Assembly (NCBI GenBank): GCA_036583965.1
Contig: JAZBQD010000001.1
Location: forward strand, 16,235,892-16,299,891
DNA: 64,000 nt
From: Prunella strophiata
Lineage: Eukaryota > Chordata > Aves > Passeriformes > Prunellidae
Reading direction: 5' to 3'
The translations under genes and the position numbers were made by a program. Each line of letters begins with the position of its first letter. The first letter of the stretch is position 1. Shown piece by piece: positions 1-9,735 of this stretch. Under the pieces are notes generated by a model. It worked only from the letters and a program-made list of their open reading frames with translations. It did no database searches and had not been told where the DNA came from.

Positions 1-243
1 ACATGCTTTATGATACATTTGGTATATTTTTACTTACTTTGCACCAGGTAACAATAATCATTGTACACAGCTCTGCCAAAACCAGTATAATGCATTCCAG
101 GAGTCTATGGCTAAACTCACTCTGGAATATCCTGAAATTCTCATTTGAGCATGGTTGATAACCCTACACCTTCTATGAAATGTTTTTGTTGGGTGTGTGA
201 AAAGACTTTTATGTGTGATTTTCCTCGTGCTTGCAAACAAGCT

Positions 244-485
244 GGAACATTTTCTGATGTACATTTTCTGGTGGTACATGTTCTGCTGGTGAATTTTCTG
301 GGGTACATTTTCTGGTGCCCATTTTCTAGTGCCCATTTTCTGGTGTACATTTTCTGTGGTACATTTTCTGTGGTACATTTTCTGGAGGCACATTTTCTGC
401 GGGGGTATTTTCTGTAGTACATTTCTGTAGTGCATTTTCTGTCATACATTTTCTGTGGGATATTTTCTGAAGGTACATTTTCTGA
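244..485. repeat. degenerate 15-bp minisatellite in WDR11 intron
   Basis: About 16 imperfect units resembling TGTGGTACATTTTCT occur in tandem, with variants such as GTGCCCATTTTC. The array ends 63 bp before the exon at 549. The + strand is T-rich. Long reading frames on either strand here are products of the repeat, not genes. Confidence 0.85.
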
Positions 486-548
486 TCAATGAACACAGCA
501 TTATTGCACAGGACCCTCTGGACAATGAATCTTTTCCTTTTCTTTCAG

Positions 549-657
549 AACCTGTCTGGTGTCCCTACCTGCTTGTTCCAAGGGCTTCATTAGCTTTAAA
601 AGCATTCCTGCTCCATCAACCATGGGATGAGAAATATTCTCTAGATATTATGGACAT
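549..657 (+). CDS. WDR11: WDR11 coding exon (first complete one in window)
   Basis: The acceptor is TTTCTTTCAG ending at 548 and the donor is AT|GTAAGAAG at 658. The first two bases (AA) complete a Glu codon begun in the previous exon. The exon then encodes PVWCPYLLVPRASLALKAFL and ends in a split Ile codon, with D-I-D across the next junction. This is the well-conserved stretch entering the C-terminal helical region. The ATG reading frame that opens at 455 is chance read-through from intron sequence and is not a start. The following intron (658-1396, 739 bp) holds nothing else I recognise. Confidence 0.94.
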
Positions 658-1396
658 GTAAGAAGAAATATAGATCTATAATGTAACAGATAATTATTTT
701 TTAAAGCCTACATCTTTTATTAGTCTTTCTGTGCAAATAACTGTTGGATGTATAAGTTTCCTCACTCTTGGGGACAGTCAAAAATATAATTAGTTCACTA
801 TTTATTACTAAAAGTAGTATAGGTAAGGCTCTAAGGTCAGGTATTTCTTCTGGCTTTCAGTATTGGCCATTAAAATCTGCAGTCTGCTTTCAGTCCTGGC
901 AATATTTTTATGGCATTATATTACTTCTGAGAAAAACTGTGTTCTCTTTGTTCTAGAAGTTAATGCAGAGTTCTTCCTAAAGTGTAAATGAAAGTGATAT
1001 TCTGATATCCTGACAGACCTGTGTGTGCTCTTGGAGAGCCACATTCACATCACCAGAGGAGCACATTTCTGTGTCCTGGACTGTGCTCATGGTCACTTAA
1101 TAATGCTCTAGGCACTGCCATTTTTTATTAATTTTATGGTTAATGAAAAAAAGAAAAATGGGGAAAAAAAGATTGGCGCTGGCTGTGTGTGAAAGCAAAC
1201 CAAATATTTCACCGCTTTTTTGGAACTGGTAACTGGATAAAGAGTCCTGCATGAATGGCTTACCCAAAGAATGTGAAAAATTGTTAACATGTATCACTTG
1301 TTAACCTGTGTGTTTCTCCTACAAGTAGTGCTCTTCCATTTCAGATAATTGTATCCTTTTTGTAACACAGAAAACCTCTTTTCTTTTTTAATCCAG

Positions 1397-1459
1397 TGAT
1401 TATCCAGAGAATGAAAATATTAAAAACCTTCTTCAAGAGCAGTTGAATTCATTGTCCAA
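1397..1459 (+). CDS. WDR11: WDR11 coding exon, 63 bp
   Basis: A short exon between ATCCAG (ends 1396) and AA|GTAAGAAT. It encodes DYPENENIKNLLQEQLNSLS, close to the mammalian sequence, with split codons at both ends (1 + 20 codons + 2). It is identified by conservation and phase alone and is too short to stand as an open reading frame. The next intron (1460-2437, 978 bp) is AT-rich with no recognised element. Confidence 0.93.
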
Positions 1460-2437
1460 GTAAGAATTTTTCTTTTATTACTTGTGTAAGCTATGGAGTT
1501 CTGAGAAGGCAAAATATCTGAATTTTGTGGTAATTCGTGGTTAAAGAAGAAAGAATTATTTTCTCTAAAGATGTGCTTGAGTAATGACATTTTTTTTATT
1601 TTAAAAAAGTTATTTTTCAATGTAAATTTCGTGTAATTTTAAACTTAGTGCTTTAGAGGTACTGATAGGGTTGGTACATGATTTGCAGCTGTCTTGTGAG
1701 CATTTGGAATGTTTTAAGCAGTACTTCTCAGGAGTTTAGGGGTTCTTTATGCTGATCCAGACTGCATTGGACACTGCTACTTAAATACTCCAAGGTTTGT
1801 TAGGATATTTGAGCTCTGAGGAAAAAATCCTGATTCCAAAAATCCTTTGTTGAAGATAAAATTCCAGAGTAGTGTTGATGCACATTGCTCTTATGTGCAA
1901 AACAGATTTTGACATTCAATTTAAACCTTGAAAATTATAGTTGAAGCTCGTAAATAGACAACTTTGTCCATTTTCCTTTTGTCCTTTCATTTAGTAGGAT
2001 GGAAAAGGTAACAACCTATTTTTATCCAGTCTGAAACACCTGTGGAAAGCCTAAATTCATGCATGTGCATCCCTTCTGCTATGACACTACATAGCTGCAA
2101 GATTATTTGTGACTGAATTAATATTGTAATTAGTAGAATACTGCAGACTAATTGGCAGCTTTGCATACACCCTGGTGGTGATTCCCTATATTGCAAGGAT
2201 AAAGAGTTCCTGATGGACTCCCTGCATCTACCCCTGGAGATCAGTTATATTTCAAATTATATATAATTCCTGTTGTAATTATCATCACAGATGCATTTTT
2301 TCATTTCAGACAAGAAATTGTGTATTTTGGGGGTTGAATTTTTCAGTTTGTTTGTGATAGATCCTGTTTGTGTTCAAAAGCAACCAAACAATCCTGCCCA
2401 GCATTTTACAGATTCTTTAACACTTTCTCTTTTGCAG

Positions 2438-2503
2438 TGACATAAAGAAACTTCTGCTTGATCCAGATTTCACTCTCCTGCAGAGATGTCTCCTGGTTGC
2501 CAG
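2438..2503 (+). CDS. WDR11: WDR11 coding exon, 66 bp
   Basis: The acceptor is CTTTTGCAG (ends 2437) and the donor is CCAG|GTAGTAG. It encodes N-DIKKLLLDPDFTLLQRCLL-VA, with the Asn and the following Arg codons both split across introns. Peptide order and phase match WDR11. The donor has G at +4 in place of the consensus A (GTAGTA), so it is a somewhat weak site. The intron at 2504-3220 (717 bp) shows nothing notable. Confidence 0.93.
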
Positions 2504-3220
2504 GTAGTAGACATTCAGATAAATACAGGAAATGTTTCCTAGGAAAATCTTCATGTTATTAATGCACAGGAATGAGCTGAAGTTTGGGAACTCACCCAGT
2601 TGTCCTTTATCTTAGCACAGTCCCTAAACTACTTTGTTACCCTTTTAGCAGAGTGGTTTTAGGATCAAAATGGAAATGTTACCTGACTGAAACAGTTTTA
2701 TTTGCTTGCTGGATACAAGGAACTTCCCTCAGTCTTGGTGGCACTTTTATAACTGCAGTTTTGGCAACAGCATTTAGTTGTTCATGCCCCAAAATGTCAT
2801 TTAGAACTTCACAATAGTTTTGTACAAACAGGGGAGGGCCTGGGGTTTATTTCAAGTGTGTTTGTTCTCTGTGGTTCCTCTGCCTAAACTGAGTTAATTT
2901 TAGTCTGTATTCAGAGATGGTTTTCAAACTTAGTAACTTGTGATTGAAAGAGGATATCAGTGACTAAGTGTAAAATAATAATAAATATCAATTTCCACAT
3001 ATTTCTATGCTGAACATTCCTGGGGTTTAATTGCTGTTGTAACTTACCTTGCTGAATGTCATTCCATAATCCTCTCTCATAGTTTGTCCCACTGATAAAG
3101 CAAAGTACTTGTGTTGTCCACAGGAATGCAGAGTCCTTGAGAAAATGAAATAGATCATATTTTTAGGTGGTGTATGAAAAAATACAAGCCTGTTTCACAT
3201 CCTGCTTTTTATCTTCTCAG

Positions 3221-3389
3221 ACTGTATGGGGATGAATCTGAACTGCATTTCTGGACTATTGCTGCCCACTATTTGCACAGCTTGTGCCAGGAAAAGCCTG
3301 CAAAACCAGACACAGCTGTCCTTCAGGAGCAGCTGGTTAATCCTCTGGATATATGCTATGATGTGCTGTGTGAAAATTCTTACTTCCAG
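3221..3389 (+). CDS. WDR11: WDR11 coding exon, 169 bp
   Basis: The acceptor is ATCTTCTCAG (ends 3220) and the donor is CCAG|GTATGT. It encodes R-LYGDESELHFWTIAAHYLHS, then a variable, charged linker (EKPAKPDTAVLQEQLVN), then PLDICYDVLCENSYFQ. The two flanking blocks are strongly conserved in WDR11. As I recall the human protein, the linker differs in sequence and is about three residues longer, which fits a surface loop. The exon ends exactly on a codon. The next intron is only 237 bp (3390-3626). Confidence 0.93.
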
Positions 3390-3626
3390 GTATGTCAAAG
3401 AGTTCAAAACCAAATTTAACAGGAATGTCATCAGCACAATAAACACTCACTTCCCTGTACATATTTCACTTTTATTAGTAACATACCAGTCTGGATTAAA
3501 ACATTCCTGGTACTTAAAAATAGAGGCTGCTCCAGAAACTGGCAAGATATGTAAATATCTTTTAAAAGCCTGGTTTTATTTCTTACGGTAGGTTTACATT
3601 TTAAATATTTTTCCTTCTTTGTCCAG

Positions 3627-3722
3627 AAATTCCAGCTGGAAAGGGTAAATCTCCAGGAAGTGAAGAGATCAACATACGATCATACCAGGAAATGTGCTGA
3701 TCAACTTCTTCTGTTGGGCCAG
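3627..3722 (+). CDS. WDR11: WDR11 coding exon, 96 bp
   Basis: Exactly 32 codons between TTTGTCCAG and GGCCAG|GTTTGTG: KFQLERVNLQEVKRSTYDHT-RKCADQLLLLGQ. It is in phase 0 at both ends, so skipping this exon would keep the frame. The donor GTTTGT is weaker than the others in this gene. The intron at 3723-4078 (356 bp) has no other feature. Confidence 0.93.
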
Positions 3723-4078
3723 GTTTGTGGGTAATATTTGAATTTTTTATTCTTCTTTCCTGTCTGTTTTTTGTACTTAGCCTATACAAGGAAAGCTTTT
3801 TCTAACTTTATTTGTTATTTCCTATTTGTATGAACCCAGTGCAGAGTTTTTGCATTCTTATGTTAAATTCATGATGAGTTTTCAATGCTGTCCTTATTGC
3901 AAATGTCCTATTAAAGTGGAATCTTAGTCATTACTAGACAGGGAGACATTTTTGTAGCCTGTTTTAGAATAATTTCCATTGTTATTTGTTCCATGTCTTA
4001 AAAAGGGTAAAAATAGAAAAGCTTTTGAGCAAAATTAATATGTTGTGGTCAAAGTTGAATGTTTTTTTCTCTTGCCAG

Positions 4079-4244
4079 ACTGACAGAGCAGTGCAACTCC
4101 TGCTGGAAACCAGTTCAGAGAATGCACATTATTACTGTGATTCCCTCAAAGCTTGCCTGGTCACAACTGTCACCTCATCAGGGCCATCTCAAAGCACCAT
4201 TAAACTGGTAGCAACCAACATGATAGCCAATGGAAAGCTTGCAG
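4079..4244 (+). CDS. WDR11: WDR11 coding exon, 166 bp
   Basis: The acceptor is CTTGCCAG (ends 4078) and the donor is GCAG|GTAAAAT. It encodes TDRAVQLLLETSSENAHYYC, then DSLKACLVTTVTSSGPSQST and IKLVATNMIANGKLA, and ends with the first base of a Glu codon. This helical-repeat segment is almost invariant among vertebrate WDR11 proteins. The intron at 4245-5082 (838 bp) is AT-rich and featureless to my reading. Confidence 0.94.
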
Positions 4245-5082
4245 GTAAAATATTTCCTTCTCTTTGCTTCTGAACTGATAATTCTCATCATTTAAAGGAT
4301 GCCAGTGGGAATAGGAGGGAATCCTGCTCTGATGGATCTTACATGTTGGGTGTGCTGTAGTAGACACTACACAGAGTAGTTAACACAAAAATGATCAGTA
4401 ACAGGTTTGTAAAATCCAGCTTGTCTTGATTTATTTTCACTGGAAAACTTGCTTCTGGAGTAAATCTTTGAGCAGTTGTTTGCACAAAAATAAGCTGAGC
4501 ACATAATATGTATTATCCACTTTACTAATAAAGAATTAACTAAAATTTGGTGTCCTGTTACAAAATGTGAAATACGGGTTTAGTCTCCTTTTCAGTTCAG
4601 AACTTTTTTCATAATGTGTGTTTTCTTACAAGTACAGGTTAATTTTGCTTAATGAAAGAGCTGAAACCTAACTGAAATATTTCAGTTACAACCATATAAC
4701 TGAAATACTCAAACATGCTTAGAAAGTTAAAAATCTGTACTTGCCTGGAAAAAAAATACTTTCCAATTTGTAGACTGTTAATAATTGCACTGTGGACAAC
4801 ATTAAATTAAAATAAAGAAGTACCCAGGAAATCTATTTATTTAATTTACAAAGATCATTATGTCTTTATGATGAGAAGTCCTGTGAATCCCTAAATTTGT
4901 GTTCAGAACAAAGAAAAATGAGAGCTTTGTGTGGCCTCTGTAGCCCAGAACGAAGATGCAATAAGTGGTTATACGGAGAGCAGTCTCAACATCTTCATGT
5001 GCTGAGGATATGAGAATCCTTTTCCACACTTAGCAGCTGTTTTTCCCTGGATTTCCTGAGTGGAGTGCATTTTCTGTTCCAG

Positions 5083-5180
5083 AGGGGGTGCAGCTGCTGT
5101 GTCTCATTGACAAGGCTGCAGACGCCTGTCGCTACCTGCAGACCTACGGCGAGTGGAACCGTGCAGCCTGGCTGGCCAAG
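5083..5180 (+). CDS. WDR11: WDR11 coding exon, 98 bp
   Basis: The acceptor is CTGTTCCAG (ends 5082) and the donor is AAG|GTGAGC. It encodes E-GVQLLCLIDKAADACRYLQ-TYGEWNRAAWLAK, ending in phase 0. Local GC rises here, as in the next exon but unlike the AT-rich exons upstream. The intron at 5181-6108 (928 bp) contains a short GCAGCAGCAG stretch near 6038 but no recognised element. Confidence 0.94.
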
Positions 5181-6108
5181 GTGAGCAGTTCCTCACTTCC
5201 CTGGCTGACAACACCAACCACCTGCTTAGCACCTCTGCTTAGGAAGGCTGAGGAGGGTGCTAAAGTTCCCTAAATGACTGAAACATCAATTAGAAATACC
5301 ATTCAGCTATAAGAAGCCAGTCCATTCAATCAGAGGTGGCAGATTCTTCAGCCTTCTGACCACACAGGTTTGCCCTTGTTGTCCACATTACAGGAATGGG
5401 GCCTAAAAAGGCTTGGAATACTCAATTTCCTAATTTTTCAGCAGTTTGGGAAGGCCCATATAGCTGCAGCAGTATAAGGTTGGTAATAACTACAAAACCC
5501 CACTCCTGGATGTGGATAAGTAACTGGGCAGTGACTGTGCTGAGCTCTATGTAGTGTGTGAGCTGATTTCAAAGTTTCCACCACCCACATAAATTGGCAT
5601 CACTTTCTGTTTTGGTGTGCAGCCATAATTACAGCAAAACTACCCAGACACAGCATGAATTCTCCACATTATGGGCAGGAGTTAGTAAGGATTTTTCACT
5701 GTCTCTTAAGTAACGTTTCTGTTATGTTTCCTGAAGAAAGAATGGAACAAGTTGTACTTAGATTTTTTAAATGAAATTTTGCTTTTCAGAAAAATAAAGA
5801 TTTTTTTTTTTAAGTCTTCAGCAAAGTAACTTCTTGATTTACAAAAACTTCAGAACAGCTTGGGGTAAAAATGATGTTAATCACATCTGAAAATGGAGTG
5901 AGCCAAGTGTTTTTACACCCAGATACCACCAATTTTCCTTAATGCCCTATTAACTCAAGCAAAATGCATACTTTTAATTAAAAACTGATGGTTTCAGATG
6001 CTTTTGCTTGTGCCCAGGGTGCTGCCCTGAGGAGAATGCAGCAGCAGCAGCAGGAGCAGGGGGTGTGTGGCAGCTGGGAGCTCGCTCAGGCTCTGCTGTG
6101 TCCCGCAG

Positions 6109-6254
6109 GTGCGGCTCAGCTCGGAGGAGTGCGCGGACGTGCTGCGGCGCTGGGTCGATCATCTCTGCTCCCCTCAGGTCAACCAGAAATCCAAGGCCAT
6201 TCTGGTCCTCTTGTCTCTTGGCTGCTTCACAAAAGTTGCAGAGATGTTACACAG
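6109..6254 (+). CDS. WDR11: WDR11 coding exon, 146 bp
   Basis: The acceptor is GTCCCGCAG (ends 6108) and the donor is CACAG|GTAAAG. It encodes VRLSSEECADVLRRWVDHLC, then SPQVNQKSKAILVLLSLGCF and TKVAEMLH, with a split Ser codon at the end. The first part is locally GC- and CpG-rich. The intron at 6255-7015 (761 bp) has nothing else recognised. Confidence 0.94.
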
Positions 6255-7015
6255 GTAAAGGGGAAACAGCACAAGCTGTGTTTTCTCTTCTCCACACTTA
6301 TTTCTGACATCTGTTTCTATTTTCACGTATGTCGGACTAAGCCCTTTTCTGACCCAGAGCAACTGAGAGGCATTTTGAAAACTTTTATTCCATTTTCAGT
6401 CTCATGTGAAGAGTGAAATAATACAGATGTTATAATTCACACTTTCACAATCAGAAGCCAGCTATTTCCTAATTACAATACACTATAAGCATTTCTTGTT
6501 ATATTTCTCTAATGTATCTAATCTTATTTACAAAACCATCCTTTAAAACTTGTTCCCAGTTCCATTTCTCTTTCAACAATGTCTGTCCTATTCCATAGCA
6601 TTTTTAAGTCAGTATTTCTTATCTCAAAGTTTACATACAAATAAAATACATACTCTGTAAACCTTCTGTCAAACTTTGAGAATTCTCTACAAATCCATTT
6701 CCCACAAGCATGTTTTTCTTTAATTAGTTTTAACCTGTGGGCTACAACTGGCATCTCATTTTACTACAGGCTTTAAGATTGCCAGCACCCATGGACCAAG
6801 CAGTAATGATTTATAGTATCTATGATTTTTTGTGAGTAACTTCAGCCCTGATCTTTCAGGAGAATTTATAGCAAGTGTCAGTTCTGGAGTGCAAGGAGGA
6901 AGGGGAGAGTTAAATGAAGTTTTAGAAAGCCTCTCTGCAAGTGTTTTGGTGTGATGTCCTGGAATACTTTTCTGGTTTGTATAATAACAAATTATTTTTT
7001 TTTTCCATTTAACAG

Positions 7016-7095
7016 CATGAGGTACTTTGATAGAGCAGCTTTATTTGTAGAAGCTTGTCTGAAGTATGGGGCATTTGAAGTTAATGATGATACAA
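7016..7095 (+). CDS. WDR11: WDR11 penultimate coding exon (U12-type donor)
   Basis: The acceptor is CATTTAACAG (ends 7015). The exon encodes S-MRYFDRAALFVEACLKYGAF-EVNDDT and the first base of an Asn codon. No GT donor exists where homology stops. Instead the exon ends at ACAA|ATATCCTTTTT, a textbook U12 AT-AC donor. Joining base 7095 to 7625 gives D-D-T-N-K-L-I-H-A-V-Y-A, which matches the mammalian EDTEKLITAIYA exactly in length. Reading on into the intron would give about 17 unrelated residues before the stop at 7143-7145. Confidence 0.94.
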
Positions 7096-7624
7096 ATATC
7101 CTTTTTCTGAAATCCTGTCTTTGCTCACTAAATCTTCACCTCTGACCTGGTGTTCTGGGAAGCTGAGCAGTTGCACAAACTTTTGTATTATATACTATAA
7201 ATAATAATGCATATGTAAATAACACCTGATCCTGGTCTCTGGAGTCATCAGCCTGTAAATAAAAAATGCCACTAATAAGTCATGTAGATAACCTCAGGTG
7301 TAATTAATGAAAAAATCTTTATGACATGAAAATTTCTGTTGCAATTTATGCCATTGTATCATGGTAGGTACTTAAGCATATCTGAAATGTGTCTGGCTTA
7401 GTTTACAGCATTCTGCATGTTGCTTTATAAATACTGAGTTCAAAAGGAGGATTTAAAGCAACATTTTTTGTTACTTGTGCTGAAAAATAATGGATTAGCA
7501 CAATAGGTAGCAATGTTCTGCATTTTCACCCTGGGAGAGGTGAGGAGTAAGAAGGGGGGAGAAAAGGATTCTGAGCTTTTTTTGTTTTGCTATTAATTTG
7601 TGTTTTCCTTAATGCCTCATTTAC
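7096..7624 (+). other. WDR11: U12-type (minor spliceosome) AT-AC intron of WDR11
   Basis: The intron (529 bp) starts ATATCCTTTTT and ends in AC at 7623-7624. TTCCTTAAT at 7605-7613 matches the U12 branch-site consensus TTCCTTAAC except at the last base, and its branch adenosine lies about 12 nt before the intron end, the short spacing U12 introns need. There is no polypyrimidine tract followed by AG. The nearest downstream AG, after TATGCAG, would remove conserved residues KLIHAVYA. An AATAAA hexamer lies inside at 7258-7263. Confidence 0.92.
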
Positions 7625-7782
7625 ATAAATTGATCCATGCTGTGTATGCAGATTATGCCAGAAGCTTGAAGCTCCTGGGCTTTAAGGGAGGAGCTGCTCT
7701 CTTTGCCTCAAAAGCAGGAGAAAGTGGGAAGGAGCTTCTGAGTGAACTCAAGCAGCCAAAGGAGGAGGTGACACAGGAGTGA
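7625..7782 (+). CDS. WDR11: WDR11 terminal coding exon with stop
   Basis: It follows the U12 intron and opens AT|AAA|TTG. It encodes KLIHAVYADYARSLKLLGFK, then GGAALFASKAGESGKELL and SELKQPKEEVTQE, then TGA (7780-7782). The human protein ends at the corresponding acidic tail, so the C-terminus is complete. An ATG at 7600 opens the same frame but lies in the intron, next to the branch site, and is not a start. Confidence 0.95.
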
Positions 7783-8182
7783 GAACTCCCTGGTTGTGAG
7801 GTTGTCTGGCACACTGGGATTCCACTGGGTGAAAATTCACTTTTCTCTTGAATCACTGTAATAGCTGATCTGTGGGATTTGAGCAAATACTGTTAAGTGT
7901 GTTGGAAGTCAGGATTAAGAACTGTGGTGTTGCTTTTTGTTAAATTTGTCTGCACTTTCACAAGAGGGGAAAGAAGCTTATGATAAATTTATACAATAAT
8001 ATTTCCACTTTTGTCAATTGTAGCAGGAATCAAATTTAAAGATGTGCTGGAAGGCTTCCATACCTGTGTCAAAGTCTGGCCCACTTACTTCTAAAAATCA
8101 AATCTTAATAGAACTTCAATACTGTTGTACTTATATGTAAAAATTACTTAGTCTGTACTGTAAAAATATAAATATATTTAAA

Positions 8183-8188
8183 AATAAA
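8183..8188 (+). promoter_or_regulatory. candidate proximal poly(A) signal
   Basis: AATAAA sits in a very AT-rich stretch about 400 nt after the WDR11 stop codon. The downstream sequence is only modestly T-rich (TTCTTTCCTGG), so the site is plausible but weaker than the distal one. Confidence 0.4.
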
Positions 8189-9711
8189 TAGAGATTACAA
8201 AGCACACAGTTCTTTCCTGGAACATCATGGCTTTTTCAGTCCAATTTCTTGTTTAAAATTACTGTTATTTTGAATCAATTCACTGTATTGTCATTTCCAT
8301 AACTGCCTGGGATGGAATCTTTAACAGGTTCACTTACAAATGTTGCTCTCCTGACATTCCAGAAATCCATAAAACGTCACTTTTTCCAGTTAAGGGATTG
8401 TTATATTCCATTTTATTTTCAAGTGTGCACCCTTGGGACTGAATTCTGCCTGTCAAAGGGTGGGAGGAGGTTTCACCTCCAGAGCAGCAAGGTCAGGACC
8501 CTGCTGGTGCTGTCCCCAGTCACTGTTGGGTTATTGAAGGTCTGATTAACAAAAGGTGAAAAAAACCATTGTGCAAAGCCCAAACAATGGCTTTTTCATG
8601 AGATAATTCTGCTAACATGTCTGATGGTCCACATACACAAGGATGCCACCAAAAACCTCTTTTTTGATTTTTTGCCAGTATTTCAGTACTTGTTTGTGTT
8701 GCTGTTTCTAATGTCAGATGTCTCTTTTCTGTGTAGTACTGATGAGAAGTTTTACAGCTGAGGAGTGGGTGCTGATGGTACACTGCCCTTGCAAACTGAA
8801 GACTGTGAAATTTAGGCTAAAAACCTAAATTCTTCATTTTCCCAGTTTGTTGGAGCTACTGAAGTTGAGTTTGTTGTCACAAAAAGAATCCTATAAAATG
8901 TCTCTCATTTGAATGTAATTTTTGTGTTGTCTACTTGCAGTAACAGTGCATTGGATTCTCCTTTTGTTCAAGGCTTTGTGGATATGTGTTCAGAACTCCC
9001 ATCAGCTTTGGGACATCTCCAGCTCCAGAAAACTTTTGGTTCAAGTCTTAAATAACATTTCTGATAAAATTGGAAAGGGTAGACTGTTCAAGTCTTTTTG
9101 AATACAAACTGAAAAAGGGAGTTTCATCATTCTGAGCAGAAAAGTAGGAGTTATAACTGCAATGTGTTGTATTTGTTCTTGCCACATCTTACATAAATAA
9201 CCTTAAAATACCTTTTGTTCAGTGTATTGTGAACTGTGCTTATGTTGTTGCTTTAGCTTGGGAAAATGAGTATACAAGGAAATTTGCCTTAAGTATTACG
9301 TGAGCAGGAGAATTAATCAAAATTAGCTGTAATTAGCAGTGGCCTCAATTCTGGCTCACACTGACAGCTCTGCTCAATCTCTTGCTTTTGTAGCAGCCCT
9401 TGTGGACAAGACTCCCACAGAGTTGTGAGCACACCCAAACTTGTTCTTTGACAGCCCTTGAACTGTTTGTCAGTGGGTCTCTGAGATAAATCTACTTCAG
9501 TGTACACTTGGATTTATAACTCTGATGGTTTTTAAAAAAAAAACCAACAACATATTGCAAAGGCCTTTTAATACTGAATGTTTCTATAAACTTTTAAGTG
9601 TGCACGTTGCAGGATACTTTGTGGCATTCCCAACTGGAACCTTCATGAGGAAAATGTAGTGTAATAGTGATTGAAAAGTTTATTTAGATAATATTACAGT
9701 CTCATTACAAC

Positions 9712-9717
9712 AATAAA
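9712..9717 (+). promoter_or_regulatory. candidate distal poly(A) signal
   Basis: AATAAA is followed after about 15-25 nt by a GT-rich element (TCTCTGTGTGTCTTG at 9731-9745). This is the classical signal plus downstream-element arrangement, and so the best candidate for the end of the WDR11 transcript. Confidence 0.55.
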
Positions 9718-9735
9718 AATATTTTTAAAATCTCT

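Larger units (their letters stand above)
549..9735 (+). other. WDR11: WDR11 gene, 3' part (ten last coding exons plus 3'UTR)
   Basis: Ten exons on the + strand join in frame into about 382 codons ending at the TGA at 7780-7782. The product matches the C-terminal third of vertebrate WDR11 (about 1224 residues in human) nearly residue for residue, for example PVWCPYLLVPRASLALKAF, TYGEWNRAAWLAKV and MRYFDRAALFVEACLKYGAF. Known family role: WDR11 forms a complex with FAM91A1 and C17orf75 that acts in golgin/TBC1D23-dependent tethering of endosome-derived vesicles at the trans-Golgi. It is also linked to Hedgehog signalling and to hypogonadotropic hypogonadism. The part encoded here is the helical region after the WD40 propellers; those and the promoter lie left of the window. 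The first exon starts in phase 1, so the gene is cut only by the window edge. No frameshift or internal stop is seen. The 3' end is set from a candidate poly(A) signal and is less certain than the exons. Confidence 0.95.
7783..9735 (+). other. WDR11: WDR11 3' untranslated region (extent inferred)
   Basis: AT-rich noncoding sequence runs from the stop codon to the distal poly(A) signal. If the proximal signal at 8183 is used the UTR is about 420 nt; if the distal one at 9712 is used it is about 1.95 kb. No repeat element is recognised in it. A strong acceptor-like site (a T-rich run ending CTTGCAG at 8940) sits inside it. Confidence 0.5.

Noticed and set aside
6008..6416. Frames starting upstream of the 6109 exon as an alternative start of a gene.
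   Set aside because: Intronic read-through into a WDR11 exon; the real boundary is the CCCGCAG acceptor at 6108.
7096..7660. A conventional GT-AG intron in place of the AT-AC one.
   Set aside because: The only nearby AG (after TATGCAG) would delete conserved KLIHAVYA, and no GT lies at the end of exon homology.
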